Origin: an uncultured Burkholderiales bacterium
Lineage (GTDB): Bacteria; Pseudomonadota; Gammaproteobacteria; Burkholderiales; Burkholderiaceae_C
DNA: 64,000 bases
Direction of reading: 5' to 3'
NCBI GenBank assembly: GCA_903871545.1
Contig: CAIQHG010000079.1
Location: 1-64,000, forward strand
Under the pieces are notes generated by a model. That model was given only the letters and a program-made list of their open reading frames with translations, did not search any database and was not told the DNA's origin. The stretch's first letter is position 1; each line of letters begins with the position of its first letter. Position numbers and translations under genes: made by a program. Positions 35,930 to 44,052 of this stretch are shown here, piece by piece.

Positions 35930-37870
35930 ATGTCCCTCAGCAATCCCCATTATTCCCAGTCAAAACAACTACCTCCTGTAGATTTTCAAAACTCAGATGG
36001 AGTGCACAAAGGCGGTTTTGGTACTTTAACGTTAGCAGCCATTGGAATCGTCTTCGGGGATATTGGAACTAGTCCCTTGTATGCACTAAAGGCATGCTTT
36101 GACCCGACCAACGGTATTGCACTAACAAATGAATCCATTTACGGTGTGATATCTATGGTTTTTTGGGCTTTCGTGTTTGTTGTTTCGATTAAATACGTTT
36201 TGTTTGTAATGCGAGCCAATAACCACGGGGAAGGCGGGATATTGGCACTAATGGCACTTGCCATTCGAACGACCAAAGTGGGCACCAAAAGAGCAATGAC
36301 TCTTACCATTGTTGGGGTCTTAGGCGCATGTTTATTTTATGGTGATGCAGTTATTACGCCCGCCATATCTGTTTTGTCAGCACTTGAAGGTATGCAAGTG
36401 ATATCTGAGGGACTCACAAGCTATATTTTGCCCCTCACGATAGCTATTTTGATTGCATTGTTTATATTTGAGAAAAAAGGAACGGCAATCGTTGGCGGCC
36501 TTTTTGGCCCGATCATGACGATATGGTTCGTTGTAATTGGTGTTATGGGTATTTATCAAATTATCAACGCACCGCAGATTCTCTATGCTTTTAACCCCAT
36601 GTATGCCCTCAATTTCATGAGGCAAGATAGTGCAATTGCCTTTGCTGTGACGGGTTCAATATTCCTCGTTTTAACAGGCGCAGAGGCTCTGTATGCTGAT
36701 ATGGGACACTTCGGAATAAAACCTGTTCAGATGTCGTGGTTTTTTTTGGTGATGCCTTGCTTGCTTCTAAATTATTTCGGACAAGGGGCCATGTTTCTCG
36801 TCCGTCCAGAGACCATCTCAAATCCATTCTTTTTAATGCTTCCTGAGAGCTTTTCTTTGTTTTTGGTTATTCTCTCAACAATTGCCACCGTAATTGCTTC
36901 TCAGGCTTGTATTTCCGGGGCCTACTCAATGACCAGTCAGGCCATATTGCTAGGGTTTTTGCCCCGTATGAGAGTTATGTTTACGTCTGAGAGAGAGATT
37001 GGACAAATTTACGTTCCCTTTATCAATTGGATGCTTTGCTTGATCGTCGTACTTGTGGTGCTGGCTTTTAAGAAGTCAGACAACTTAGCTGCGGCTTACG
37101 GTATAGCTGTTTCAACAACGATGCTGATGACGACCTTTTTGGCAGCAGTGGTGATGAAGGTAGTTTGGAAATGGAATCCAATACTTGTCACTCTTGTAAT
37201 CAGCATTTTTATGGTTGTTGATTTTGGTTTCTTTGCATCTAATTTAGCCAAAATACTTGAGGGAGGGTGGTTTCCACTTGTTATCGGCGCGATTTGTTTT
37301 GTGCTAATGATGACTTGGTATCAAGGTCGACAGTTGCTAAGAAAGCATGCAGTAGACGGGGGTATTCAGATAGAAGATTTCCTTAAGTCTTTGATGATGC
37401 ATCCACCCGTAAGAGTAGAGGGTACAGCCATATTTTTAACTGCGCATATTGACTATGTACCCGCTGCACTACTTCACAATTTAAAGCACAACAAGGTACT
37501 TCATGAGCGTGTCATTTTTCTAAAAGTCAGTGTTTGGGATGTTCCAAGAATTGAGGATAAACAACGCATTGCCCTCAAAGACTTAGGTGACAATATGTTT
37601 TTGGTTCGCGCTGTTTATGGCTTCAAAGAAACTCCTGATATTGGCCAAGTCCTTCGCCTGTTAAATGAGAATCACGGTATCAATTGCATCGTGGAGGAGT
37701 CCTCCTTCTTCCTTGCCAGAGACTCAATTGTTGCTCATGAAATTCCTCAAATGTCTATGTGGCGCGAGCATTTATTCATCTCCATGATGCAAAATGCCTC
37801 CCGAGCTGCAGACTTCTTTAAAGTCGATCCAGGCCGAGTCATTGAGCTTGGTACTATGGTGGAACTTTAA
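35930..37870 (+). CDS. kup: Low-affinity potassium uptake protein Kup
   Basis: The membrane part shows the KUP signature GIVFGDIGTSPLYALKACF near the N-terminus, then NNHGEGGILALMAL and LFYGDAVITPAISVLSALEG, with about twelve membrane helices. A cytoplasmic C-terminal domain follows (about 500-646). It imports K+ with protons. I start at the ATG at 35930 (MSLSNPHYSQ, 646 aa); an earlier TTG is possible, but the extra 14 residues are not family-like. Length matches the proteobacterial family (about 620-650). Confidence 0.92.
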   Translation: MSLSNPHYSQSKQLPPVDFQNSDGVHKGGFGTLTLAAIGIVFGDIGTSPLYALKACFDPTNGIALTNESIYGVISMVFWAFVFVVSIKYVLFVMRANNHGEGGILALMALAIRTTKVGTKRAMTLTIVGVLGACLFYGDAVITPAISVLSALEGMQVISEGLTSYILPLTIAILIALFIFEKKGTAIVGGLFGPIMTIWFVVIGVMGIYQIINAPQILYAFNPMYALNFMRQDSAIAFAVTGSIFLVLTGAEALYADMGHFGIKPVQMSWFFLVMPCLLLNYFGQGAMFLVRPETISNPFFLMLPESFSLFLVILSTIATVIASQACISGAYSMTSQAILLGFLPRMRVMFTSEREIGQIYVPFINWMLCLIVVLVVLAFKKSDNLAAAYGIAVSTTMLMTTFLAAVVMKVVWKWNPILVTLVISIFMVVDFGFFASNLAKILEGGWFPLVIGAICFVLMMTWYQGRQLLRKHAVDGGIQIEDFLKSLMMHPPVRVEGTAIFLTAHIDYVPAALLHNLKHNKVLHERVIFLKVSVWDVPRIEDKQRIALKDLGDNMFLVRAVYGFKETPDIGQVLRLLNENHGINCIVEESSFFLARDSIVAHEIPQMSMWREHLFISMMQNASRAADFFKVDPGRVIELGTMVEL

Positions 37871-38135
37871 ATAATCATAGAACCTCATGTACTCCACTCC
37901 TTTAATTATGAGTGAAATATTTCAGGCGACTTAGTCAACTGAGCTAAAGCGCCGAGCCGAGAACTATAGCCAGATTGTCAGCTTAGGACGGGGTGATTAA
38001 TGGGGTGCGATACCGCTGAATTTTTATACTCCGTTTTAAGTGTGTGCACAGTTTACAAAAATATACCGTGAGGACTGTTCGACGACCGAGCTTACTGTAA
38101 AATATTTTTACCAATCAATGCTCAAGTGAGAACGC
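37871..38135. other. Intergenic region with a short tRNA-like 5' end on the minus strand
   Basis: No gene is seen. On the minus strand, 37953 down to about 37930 reads GGCGCTTTAGCTCAGTTGAC, like the acceptor and first half of the D-arm of a tRNA, but the second D-stem strand, anticodon arm and T-arm do not follow. It is either a remnant or chance. Confidence 0.3.
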
Positions 38136-38699
38136 ATGAAATCATTCATTATTTTTTCAATCGCCCTTATCTCCCACATCAGCAGTCATGCTCATAACGT
38201 TTCAGGCAGTGGTTTTATACACCCGCTAATTGGCATAGATCATTTACTTGCAATGATTGCTGTTGGCGCATTAAGCGTTCAACTTGGCGGCAGAGCCATT
38301 TACATGTTGCCACTGTCGTTTTTGTGTGCCATGTTGCTTGGCGGTATCGTTGGATTTGAGCAATATAAGTTGTATTACACAGAAATAGGAATTGTTTTTT
38401 CAGTGGCGTTGTTGGGCGTTGCTATTGGAATGAAGACTAGACTTTCACTTGTGCTTGCTGTTGTGGGTGTAGCCATTTTTGGCGTATGTCACGGTTACGC
38501 ACATGGCGTAGAACAGCCATTCACTGAAAATCAATTTAGCTATGCTGCTGGCTTTTTGTTCACCACTGCTTGTTTGCATTTTATCGGTGCGTTTGGTGCT
38601 GACTTGATACACAAGCGAATCAACAAAGGTAGCAAGGTACTGCAAGCATTGGGATTTGCCACTGCTTTTGTGGGCGTTGGTTTGATGTTTCAGCTTTGA
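38136..38699 (+). CDS. HupE/UreJ family membrane protein
   Basis: A short signal-like segment (MKSFIIFSIALISHISSHAH) is followed by the HupE/UreJ hallmark HPLIGIDHLLAMIAVGALSVQLGG and about five further hydrophobic helices with conserved His (CHGYAHGVE). These proteins are linked to nickel or cobalt uptake for hydrogenase or urease. No hydrogenase or urease gene is in this window. Length (187 aa) is normal. Flanking gaps of about 260 bp on each side suggest it is transcribed alone. Confidence 0.87.
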   Translation: MKSFIIFSIALISHISSHAHNVSGSGFIHPLIGIDHLLAMIAVGALSVQLGGRAIYMLPLSFLCAMLLGGIVGFEQYKLYYTEIGIVFSVALLGVAIGMKTRLSLVLAVVGVAIFGVCHGYAHGVEQPFTENQFSYAAGFLFTTACLHFIGAFGADLIHKRINKGSKVLQALGFATAFVGVGLMFQL

Positions 38700-38960
38700 T
38701 GTGTTCATTGGTGTCATTTCTCACGACACTTACCTCCGCGTCTAATACCGCAATGGATGATCAGATGTCGGTTCAACCGAGGCTATCAATTCAGGTCGAT
38801 CCTAAGAGTTTCTATTTAGTCTTGTAATACCCCTCCAATCTGCATCCTCATTATTGATAAGATATATCAATAAATTAAAAATTGCTTTAATTGTAAAAGT
38901 CTGTAAGAATGGGCTGCTTATTTACGGCTCTAAAGGTAATTAGACTTAGTCTATGAAAAC

Positions 38961-41054
38961 ATGAACCATGAGGACCGAAAGCAAATTATCGATTCTGTGT
39001 TGGCTATTGACAAAGACCCCACAGCGCACAAACTGGCAGAGGAAGTATTACTAAAAGCCGGCGCATTACAAAGTGCCATTTTCAACAGCGCCAACTTTTC
39101 AAGCATTGCAACTGATGCAAAAGGCGTTATTCAGATTTTTAATGTAGGCGCTGAGCGTATGCTTGGGTATACGGCCGGGGAAGTCCTCAACAGTATCACC
39201 CCGGCTGAGATTTCAGACCCTCAGGAGGTGATTGCAAGGGCAAAAGCTTTGAGCGAAGAGCTTGGAACAACAATTGCACCGGGGTTTGAGGCTTTGGTTT
39301 TTAAAGCCTCACGCGGAATAGAGGATATTTATGAGTTGACTTACATACGTAAGGATGGAACTCGGTTTCCAGCGGTTGTCTCCGTTACGGCGCTAAGGGA
39401 CGCAGAGAAAATTATTATTGGTTATTTATTGATTGGAACTGATAATACCGCACGCAAACAAGTGGAAGCTGAGCAACAAAAGCTTGATCAACGTTTGCGC
39501 GATCAGCAGTTTTACACACGCTCACTCATAGAGTCTAATATTGACGCGTTAATGACTACAGACCCATCTGGCATTATCACGGATGTTAACAAGCAAATGG
39601 AGGCTCTTACGGGTTGCACACGCGATGAGTTGATAGGAGCGCCTTTTAAGAATTACTTTACTGATCCTTTGCGCGCTGAGGCGGGCATTAAACTGGTGCT
39701 TAGCGAGAAGAAAGTTACCAACTATGAGCTTACCGCTTGCGCTCGAGACGGTAAAAAAACCGTTGTTTCCTACAACGCAACTACTTTTTATGATCGTGAT
39801 CGAACTTTGCAAGGTGTGTTTGCTGCAGCTAGAGACGTGACTGAAAGAAAACGATTTGAGCAAGCGTTGCAAGAATCAAATGTAGAGTTGGAGAGCGCAA
39901 AATCAGCTGCAGAAAAGGCCAACCTTGCGAAATCAGATTTTTTGTCCGCTATGAGCCATGAGCTGCGCTCACCGCTCAATGCCATCCTAGGTTTTGCTCA
40001 ATTAATGGAGTCTGACTCCCTGGTCTCCACAGATTCGCAAAAAGAGAGTATTTCCCAGATTCTTCAGTCAGGTTGGCATTTACTTAAACTCATTAATGAA
40101 ATTTTGGACCTCGCCGCAGTTGAATCAGGCAAAGTCTCCCTTTCTTTAGAGCCAGTGTCCCTCTCAGAAGTCTTATCTGAATGCCAGGCAATGATGGATG
40201 CGCAGGTAAAACAGCACGGCATAAGTATGTCCTTTCCCAACTTGAATCAATCAAGTTTTGTGTGGGCGGACCAAACACGTTTAAAACAAATTGTCATTAA
40301 CCTCTTATCTAACGCAATTAAATACAACAAACCAAGTGGAAGTGTCATTGTCAGCTGCTCACCTGTAAACGAAGATCGAATTCGAATTAGTGTTCACGAT
40401 ACCGGTAAAGGTATGGTGCCAGAGAAGCTGGCTCAACTATTCCAACCTTTTAATCGGCTTGGCCAAGAGGCAAGCGGCGTTACGGGAACGGGTATTGGCC
40501 TAGTCGTCACCAAGCAATTGGTCGAGCTCATGGACGGCGTCTTGGGGGTAGAGAGTGACCCAGGCACTGGCAGTACCTTTTGGTTTGAACTACGCTTGAC
40601 TCCCGCGCCAGATCATACAGTTGGGAGAAGTAATCTAATAGCACCTTCCCAGCCCAAGCCTCAGACCCAGACCGAGCAAAGCACTTTGCTCTACATAGAG
40701 GATAACCCGGCAAATATGAAGTTGGTGGAGCAACTAATTGCGCTGCGCACAGATATTTTGTTGTTGACGGCTGGGAGCGGAACTTTAGGGATTGAACTAG
40801 CGCGCACCCATAGGCCTGATGTCATTTTAATGGACATCAACTTACCGGGTATCAGCGGGATCGAGGCATTGAAAATTTTGAAGGCAGATCTACAGACAGC
40901 CCACATACCGGTTGTGGCCCTTAGCGCAAACGCCATGTTACGCGACATAGATTTAGGGCTGGAGATGGGTTTCTTTCGATACTTAACCAAACCTATTTTG
41001 GTAAAAGAATTTATGGAAACTTTGAATGAAGCGCTAGATTTCTCAAAAAAATAA
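38961..41054 (+). CDS. Hybrid sensor histidine kinase with two PAS domains and a receiver domain
   Basis: Two PAS domains occupy about residues 37-170 (with a PAC-like IIGYLLIGTDNTARK end) and 180-300. The dimerisation/phospho-acceptor segment SDFLSAMSHELRSPLNAILG has H333. The ATPase has N-box LLSNAIKYN and G-boxes DTGKGM and GTGIGL. A C-terminal receiver domain (about 570-697) has phospho-acceptor D625 in DVILMDINLPG and the conserved lysine in LTKP. There is no membrane segment, so it senses an intracellular signal. It likely works with the response-regulator cyclase encoded 93 bp downstream. Confidence 0.9.
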   Translation: MNHEDRKQIIDSVLAIDKDPTAHKLAEEVLLKAGALQSAIFNSANFSSIATDAKGVIQIFNVGAERMLGYTAGEVLNSITPAEISDPQEVIARAKALSEELGTTIAPGFEALVFKASRGIEDIYELTYIRKDGTRFPAVVSVTALRDAEKIIIGYLLIGTDNTARKQVEAEQQKLDQRLRDQQFYTRSLIESNIDALMTTDPSGIITDVNKQMEALTGCTRDELIGAPFKNYFTDPLRAEAGIKLVLSEKKVTNYELTACARDGKKTVVSYNATTFYDRDRTLQGVFAAARDVTERKRFEQALQESNVELESAKSAAEKANLAKSDFLSAMSHELRSPLNAILGFAQLMESDSLVSTDSQKESISQILQSGWHLLKLINEILDLAAVESGKVSLSLEPVSLSEVLSECQAMMDAQVKQHGISMSFPNLNQSSFVWADQTRLKQIVINLLSNAIKYNKPSGSVIVSCSPVNEDRIRISVHDTGKGMVPEKLAQLFQPFNRLGQEASGVTGTGIGLVVTKQLVELMDGVLGVESDPGTGSTFWFELRLTPAPDHTVGRSNLIAPSQPKPQTQTEQSTLLYIEDNPANMKLVEQLIALRTDILLLTAGSGTLGIELARTHRPDVILMDINLPGISGIEALKILKADLQTAHIPVVALSANAMLRDIDLGLEMGFFRYLTKPILVKEFMETLNEALDFSKK

Positions 41055-41147
41055 TGTTAAGACCTAAGTATTTTTTTAATGAAAATAGCGTCAGTGAATT
41101 TTATTTTTTGTATCTGAATTTTAGTTTAAATAAAAAAGGAATCCAGA

Positions 41148-42284
41148 TTGATCGACCCGTCAGACATCTTAAGCGCCAAGTTATTGATCGTTGATGATCA
41201 AGCCGCAAATGTGCTCCTTTTAGAGCGCATGCTTCGCGGCGCTGGCTACAGTTGTATCTCATCAACTAGAGATCCTGAGGAGGTGTTCGAATTGCACCAA
41301 CAAAATCGTTACGACTTAATTTTGCTTGATCTTCAAATGCCTAGAATGGATGGCTTCCAAGTAATGAATCGTTTAAATGAGATTGAAACCAGTAGTTACC
41401 TGTCTGTTCTTGTTATCACAGCCCAGCCAAACGAAAAGGTGCCCGCTTTAAAGGCTGGAGCCAAAGACTTTATCAGTAAACCTTTTGATTTGGCAGAGGT
41501 GCTGTTAAGAGTACATAATTTGTTAGAAGTCCGCCTTTTAAGCTCAAAGACCAAGAGACTGTATGAGCAAGTACTGGCTCAACAAAGAGTCTCTGAGCGC
41601 CTTCTTGATAATGTCTTACCGCACTCCATCGTAGAGCGATTGAGGAGTGGGCCAGGGGTAATGGCTGATAAACTTACAGAGGTGATTGCCGATAGTTTTC
41701 TTGATGTAACAGTTTTATTTGCAGATATAGTTGGTTTTACAAAATTTTCAGAAGGCGTTAGCGCTGAAGCGTTAGTAGGGTTTTTAAATGATATTTTTAC
41801 CCGCTTCGATAGGATCGCTGACTTGCGGGGTTTGGAAAAAATAAAAACAATAGGGGACTGTTATATGGCCGTATGCGGGCTGTCAGTCTCAGCTCTAAAC
41901 CATGCTGAGCAAACCGCCCATATGGCCCTTGATATGATTGAGGAGATGGAGAGATTTAACAAACAACATAAACTTGAATTAGATATTCGCATTGGAATTA
42001 GTACGGGTGCTGCGGTTGCAGGCATTATTGGTAAACGTAAATTTTTCTACGACCTTTGGGGGGACGCGGTTAATACAGCAAGTCGAATGGAGTCTCAAGG
42101 TCTGCCAGGACGCATACAGATCACTGATTCAACTCGCTACAAATTAGGAGAGACCTTTGTGCTGGAGAAACGAGGCACAATTGAGGTCAAGGGGAAAGGG
42201 GAGATGAGCACATGGTTTGTAAACGCCAGGGAGCTCCCCCGCGTTCTAAGTAACCAGACTCCCATGAACCCAGTAAAGATCTAA
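41148..42284 (+). CDS. Response regulator with class III adenylate cyclase output domain
   Basis: The receiver domain (about 10-125) has acidic pair D16-D17, phospho-acceptor D61 in LILLDLQMPRMDG and lysine in FISKPFD. A coiled linker (about 130-175) leads into a class III cyclase: VTVLFADIVGFTKFSE (metal Asp), EKIKTIGDCYMAV (Lys in the adenine-selecting position) and FYDLWGDAVNTASRME (Asp), so ATP is the predicted substrate. cAMP output would be under control of the upstream hybrid kinase. The start is TTG with AAAAAGGA upstream. It overlaps the convergent parA-like gene by four bases. Confidence 0.9.
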   Translation: MIDPSDILSAKLLIVDDQAANVLLLERMLRGAGYSCISSTRDPEEVFELHQQNRYDLILLDLQMPRMDGFQVMNRLNEIETSSYLSVLVITAQPNEKVPALKAGAKDFISKPFDLAEVLLRVHNLLEVRLLSSKTKRLYEQVLAQQRVSERLLDNVLPHSIVERLRSGPGVMADKLTEVIADSFLDVTVLFADIVGFTKFSEGVSAEALVGFLNDIFTRFDRIADLRGLEKIKTIGDCYMAVCGLSVSALNHAEQTAHMALDMIEEMERFNKQHKLELDIRIGISTGAAVAGIIGKRKFFYDLWGDAVNTASRMESQGLPGRIQITDSTRYKLGETFVLEKRGTIEVKGKGEMSTWFVNARELPRVLSNQTPMNPVKI

Positions 42285-42898
42285 TTAATGAGCCAATTAC
42301 AAATGGGGGACCACTGCATTAGGTCTTTTTGGATTTTTGAGGGCGTCATATCAAAAAGGCTTAGGCCGTGTGCCGCCATATGTACATAGTACTGGGTATT
42401 CCTTATATTTGCCAAGTGCTGTACGGATAGGTTTTCCAAAAATTCGTTCAACTTAGTAGCTGAAATGGTTCGCTCATCAATTCTCATCCCAACGATTGCG
42501 ATCTCTAATCTTTTAGATTGCTTCATGTCCAATAGCGAGTCAATAAACTGCTGGGTTGCAAATATATCGAAAACGCTGGGTTGAATTGGAATAAGGACCT
42601 TATCAACCAATTTAAGTGCTTTTTTAAGCCTTTTCTCATCAAAACTAGCAGGTGTGTCCACAACTGCGTAACTAATATTGCCAAGAGAGCCCGTAGGATC
42701 CTCCTCATCGTACTCCCAACTTTGAATGTGAAGGGCAGCAGGGGGCCTAAGGCTAAGCCATAGTTTTGATGATTGTTGTGGATCTAAATCGGCGAGTGCT
42801 GCTTTTTTACCAATAGAGGCCAAAAAGCCCGCAACATTAGTAGCTAGTGTTGACTTTCCCACACCGCCTTTGGGGTTAGCTATCATGCAAATTGGCAC
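42281..42898 (-). CDS. Orphan ParA/MinD-type P-loop ATPase
   Basis: The deviant Walker A motif NPKGGVGKSTLATNVAGFLA (residues 8-27), the LADLDPQQSS switch and the VVDTPAS Walker B-like motif are all present. At 205 aa it is a short single-domain ParA without an N-terminal DNA-binding domain. There is no parB or parS-like neighbour, so it probably positions a protein cargo or another structure instead of segregating the chromosome. It is convergent with the response-regulator cyclase gene, overlapping by four bases. Confidence 0.87.
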   Translation of the reverse strand: MPICMIANPKGGVGKSTLATNVAGFLASIGKKAALADLDPQQSSKLWLSLRPPAALHIQSWEYDEEDPTGSLGNISYAVVDTPASFDEKRLKKALKLVDKVLIPIQPSVFDIFATQQFIDSLLDMKQSKRLEIAIVGMRIDERTISATKLNEFLENLSVQHLANIRNTQYYVHMAAHGLSLFDMTPSKIQKDLMQWSPICNWLIN

Positions 42899-43207
42899 AA
42901 CATTTCCCTAAATTATATGAACTTGCCTATTTTAATTTTTTTTCGGCTTTAAAAGAAACCACTGTATGTTTTTTAGAGCTAGTAAAGGCTATTTACAGAT
43001 ATTTTTTCTGCAGACAACAAGTAAAAATTAGGTTTTTTAGTCTGAGCGACCTAAGGAGGCGAATGTGTAATAATTGAGTATTATTTTGGGTCTGAGATAG
43101 TTCTCATTTGTGAAGAAATTTTGAAATTTAAGAGGCTTACATAGCTTTATTCACTTTGACTATTTTGGGACTCTTTTTTAAATTCAAAAAGAATAAAGAA
43201 AGAAAGC
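42899..43207. other. 309-bp intergenic region, AT-rich
   Basis: No credible gene is present; a 61-codon open frame on the plus strand lacks a start signal and family resemblance. A candidate promoter for the methyltransferase lies at 43156-43184. The leftward parA-like gene must also start from here. Confidence 0.5.
43156..43184 (+). promoter_or_regulatory. Candidate sigma-70 promoter of the methyltransferase gene
   Basis: TTGACT (-35, five of six) and TAAATT (-10, four of six) are separated by exactly 17 bp, ending 23 bp before the start codon. Confidence 0.4.
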
Positions 43208-43921
43208 ATGGGTGATTACACAAATATGTCAGCTTATTATGATGTCATCATGACATCAGGCTACTACGATTACAAATCTATTGTTGATAACTTATTGGAA
43301 CATGAGCCTTACAACCATGTTTTGGAAATCGGATGCGGTACGGGTCTAATTCTTGAGGAGTTGGCCAAAAGAAAGCATGTGCAAAGCATCATGGGTATTG
43401 ACCTCACACAGTCTATGCTAACCATTGCGAATGCAAGATTAAAAGATTTCCCAAATGTAACTCTCTCCAACCAAAATATTACCCAACTAAAATTAGAAAA
43501 GCAGTACGATTTAGTCTTCTCTTACGGGGGGGTTTGGTATTTTGTAGTTGACGGTGACAATGAGCCTTTCTTAGTCAGTCACATTAGTGACCCCGCTGCC
43601 AATGAGCAAGGTTTTGAGCATCTATCAAAATACATGAGCGTTGGATCAACTTTACTCCTTGGTATACAGGGACCGCATTTTGATTACGAAAAGGCAATTT
43701 CCAACGGAATGACCTATTCTCAAAAAATCGATCCGTGTGAGGACGGTTTTATTAAACATTATTACCTAGCTGACAAAGGTCATAATTTAATGGCTCAAAC
43801 TGTTCAGTACAGAACTTATGATTTTAATAAAGCCCGGGGCTTACTTGGCAGATATGGGTTTGAATACCAACTTGAATCACATAAAAATAAACTCTTTGTA
43901 CGTTTTAAAAAGATAAGCTAA
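43208..43921 (+). CDS. Class I SAM-dependent methyltransferase
   Basis: The SAM-binding motif I is VLEIGCGTGLILEELA (residues about 38-53), followed by an acidic residue in GIDLTQSMLTIA and motif IV YDLVFSYGGVWYFV. The N-terminal MSAYYDVIMTSGYYDY segment is typical of small-molecule methyltransferases. Substrate unknown. Gene neighbours give no clear clue: an orphan ATPase on one side and an aminotransferase fusion on the other. Confidence 0.82.
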   Translation: MGDYTNMSAYYDVIMTSGYYDYKSIVDNLLEHEPYNHVLEIGCGTGLILEELAKRKHVQSIMGIDLTQSMLTIANARLKDFPNVTLSNQNITQLKLEKQYDLVFSYGGVWYFVVDGDNEPFLVSHISDPAANEQGFEHLSKYMSVGSTLLLGIQGPHFDYEKAISNGMTYSQKIDPCEDGFIKHYYLADKGHNLMAQTVQYRTYDFNKARGLLGRYGFEYQLESHKNKLFVRFKKIS

Positions 43922-44052
43922 TCGCTCTAAAAAATTAGTCGAATTTTAAAAAAAGTATTTTTTTGAAAAAATCATATTTTCTAAAAAACTCTTCCTCTAT
44001 TTGATACTTTATTCAACATCCCTTATTTACTCGTTAAAGGAATGATTTCCTA

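Noticed and set aside
42892-43077. A 61-codon plus-strand open frame between parA and the methyltransferase
   Set aside because: Its start overlaps the parA-like coding region, it has no ribosome binding site and its residue mix (many Phe, Cys, Arg) looks like random AT-rich translation.
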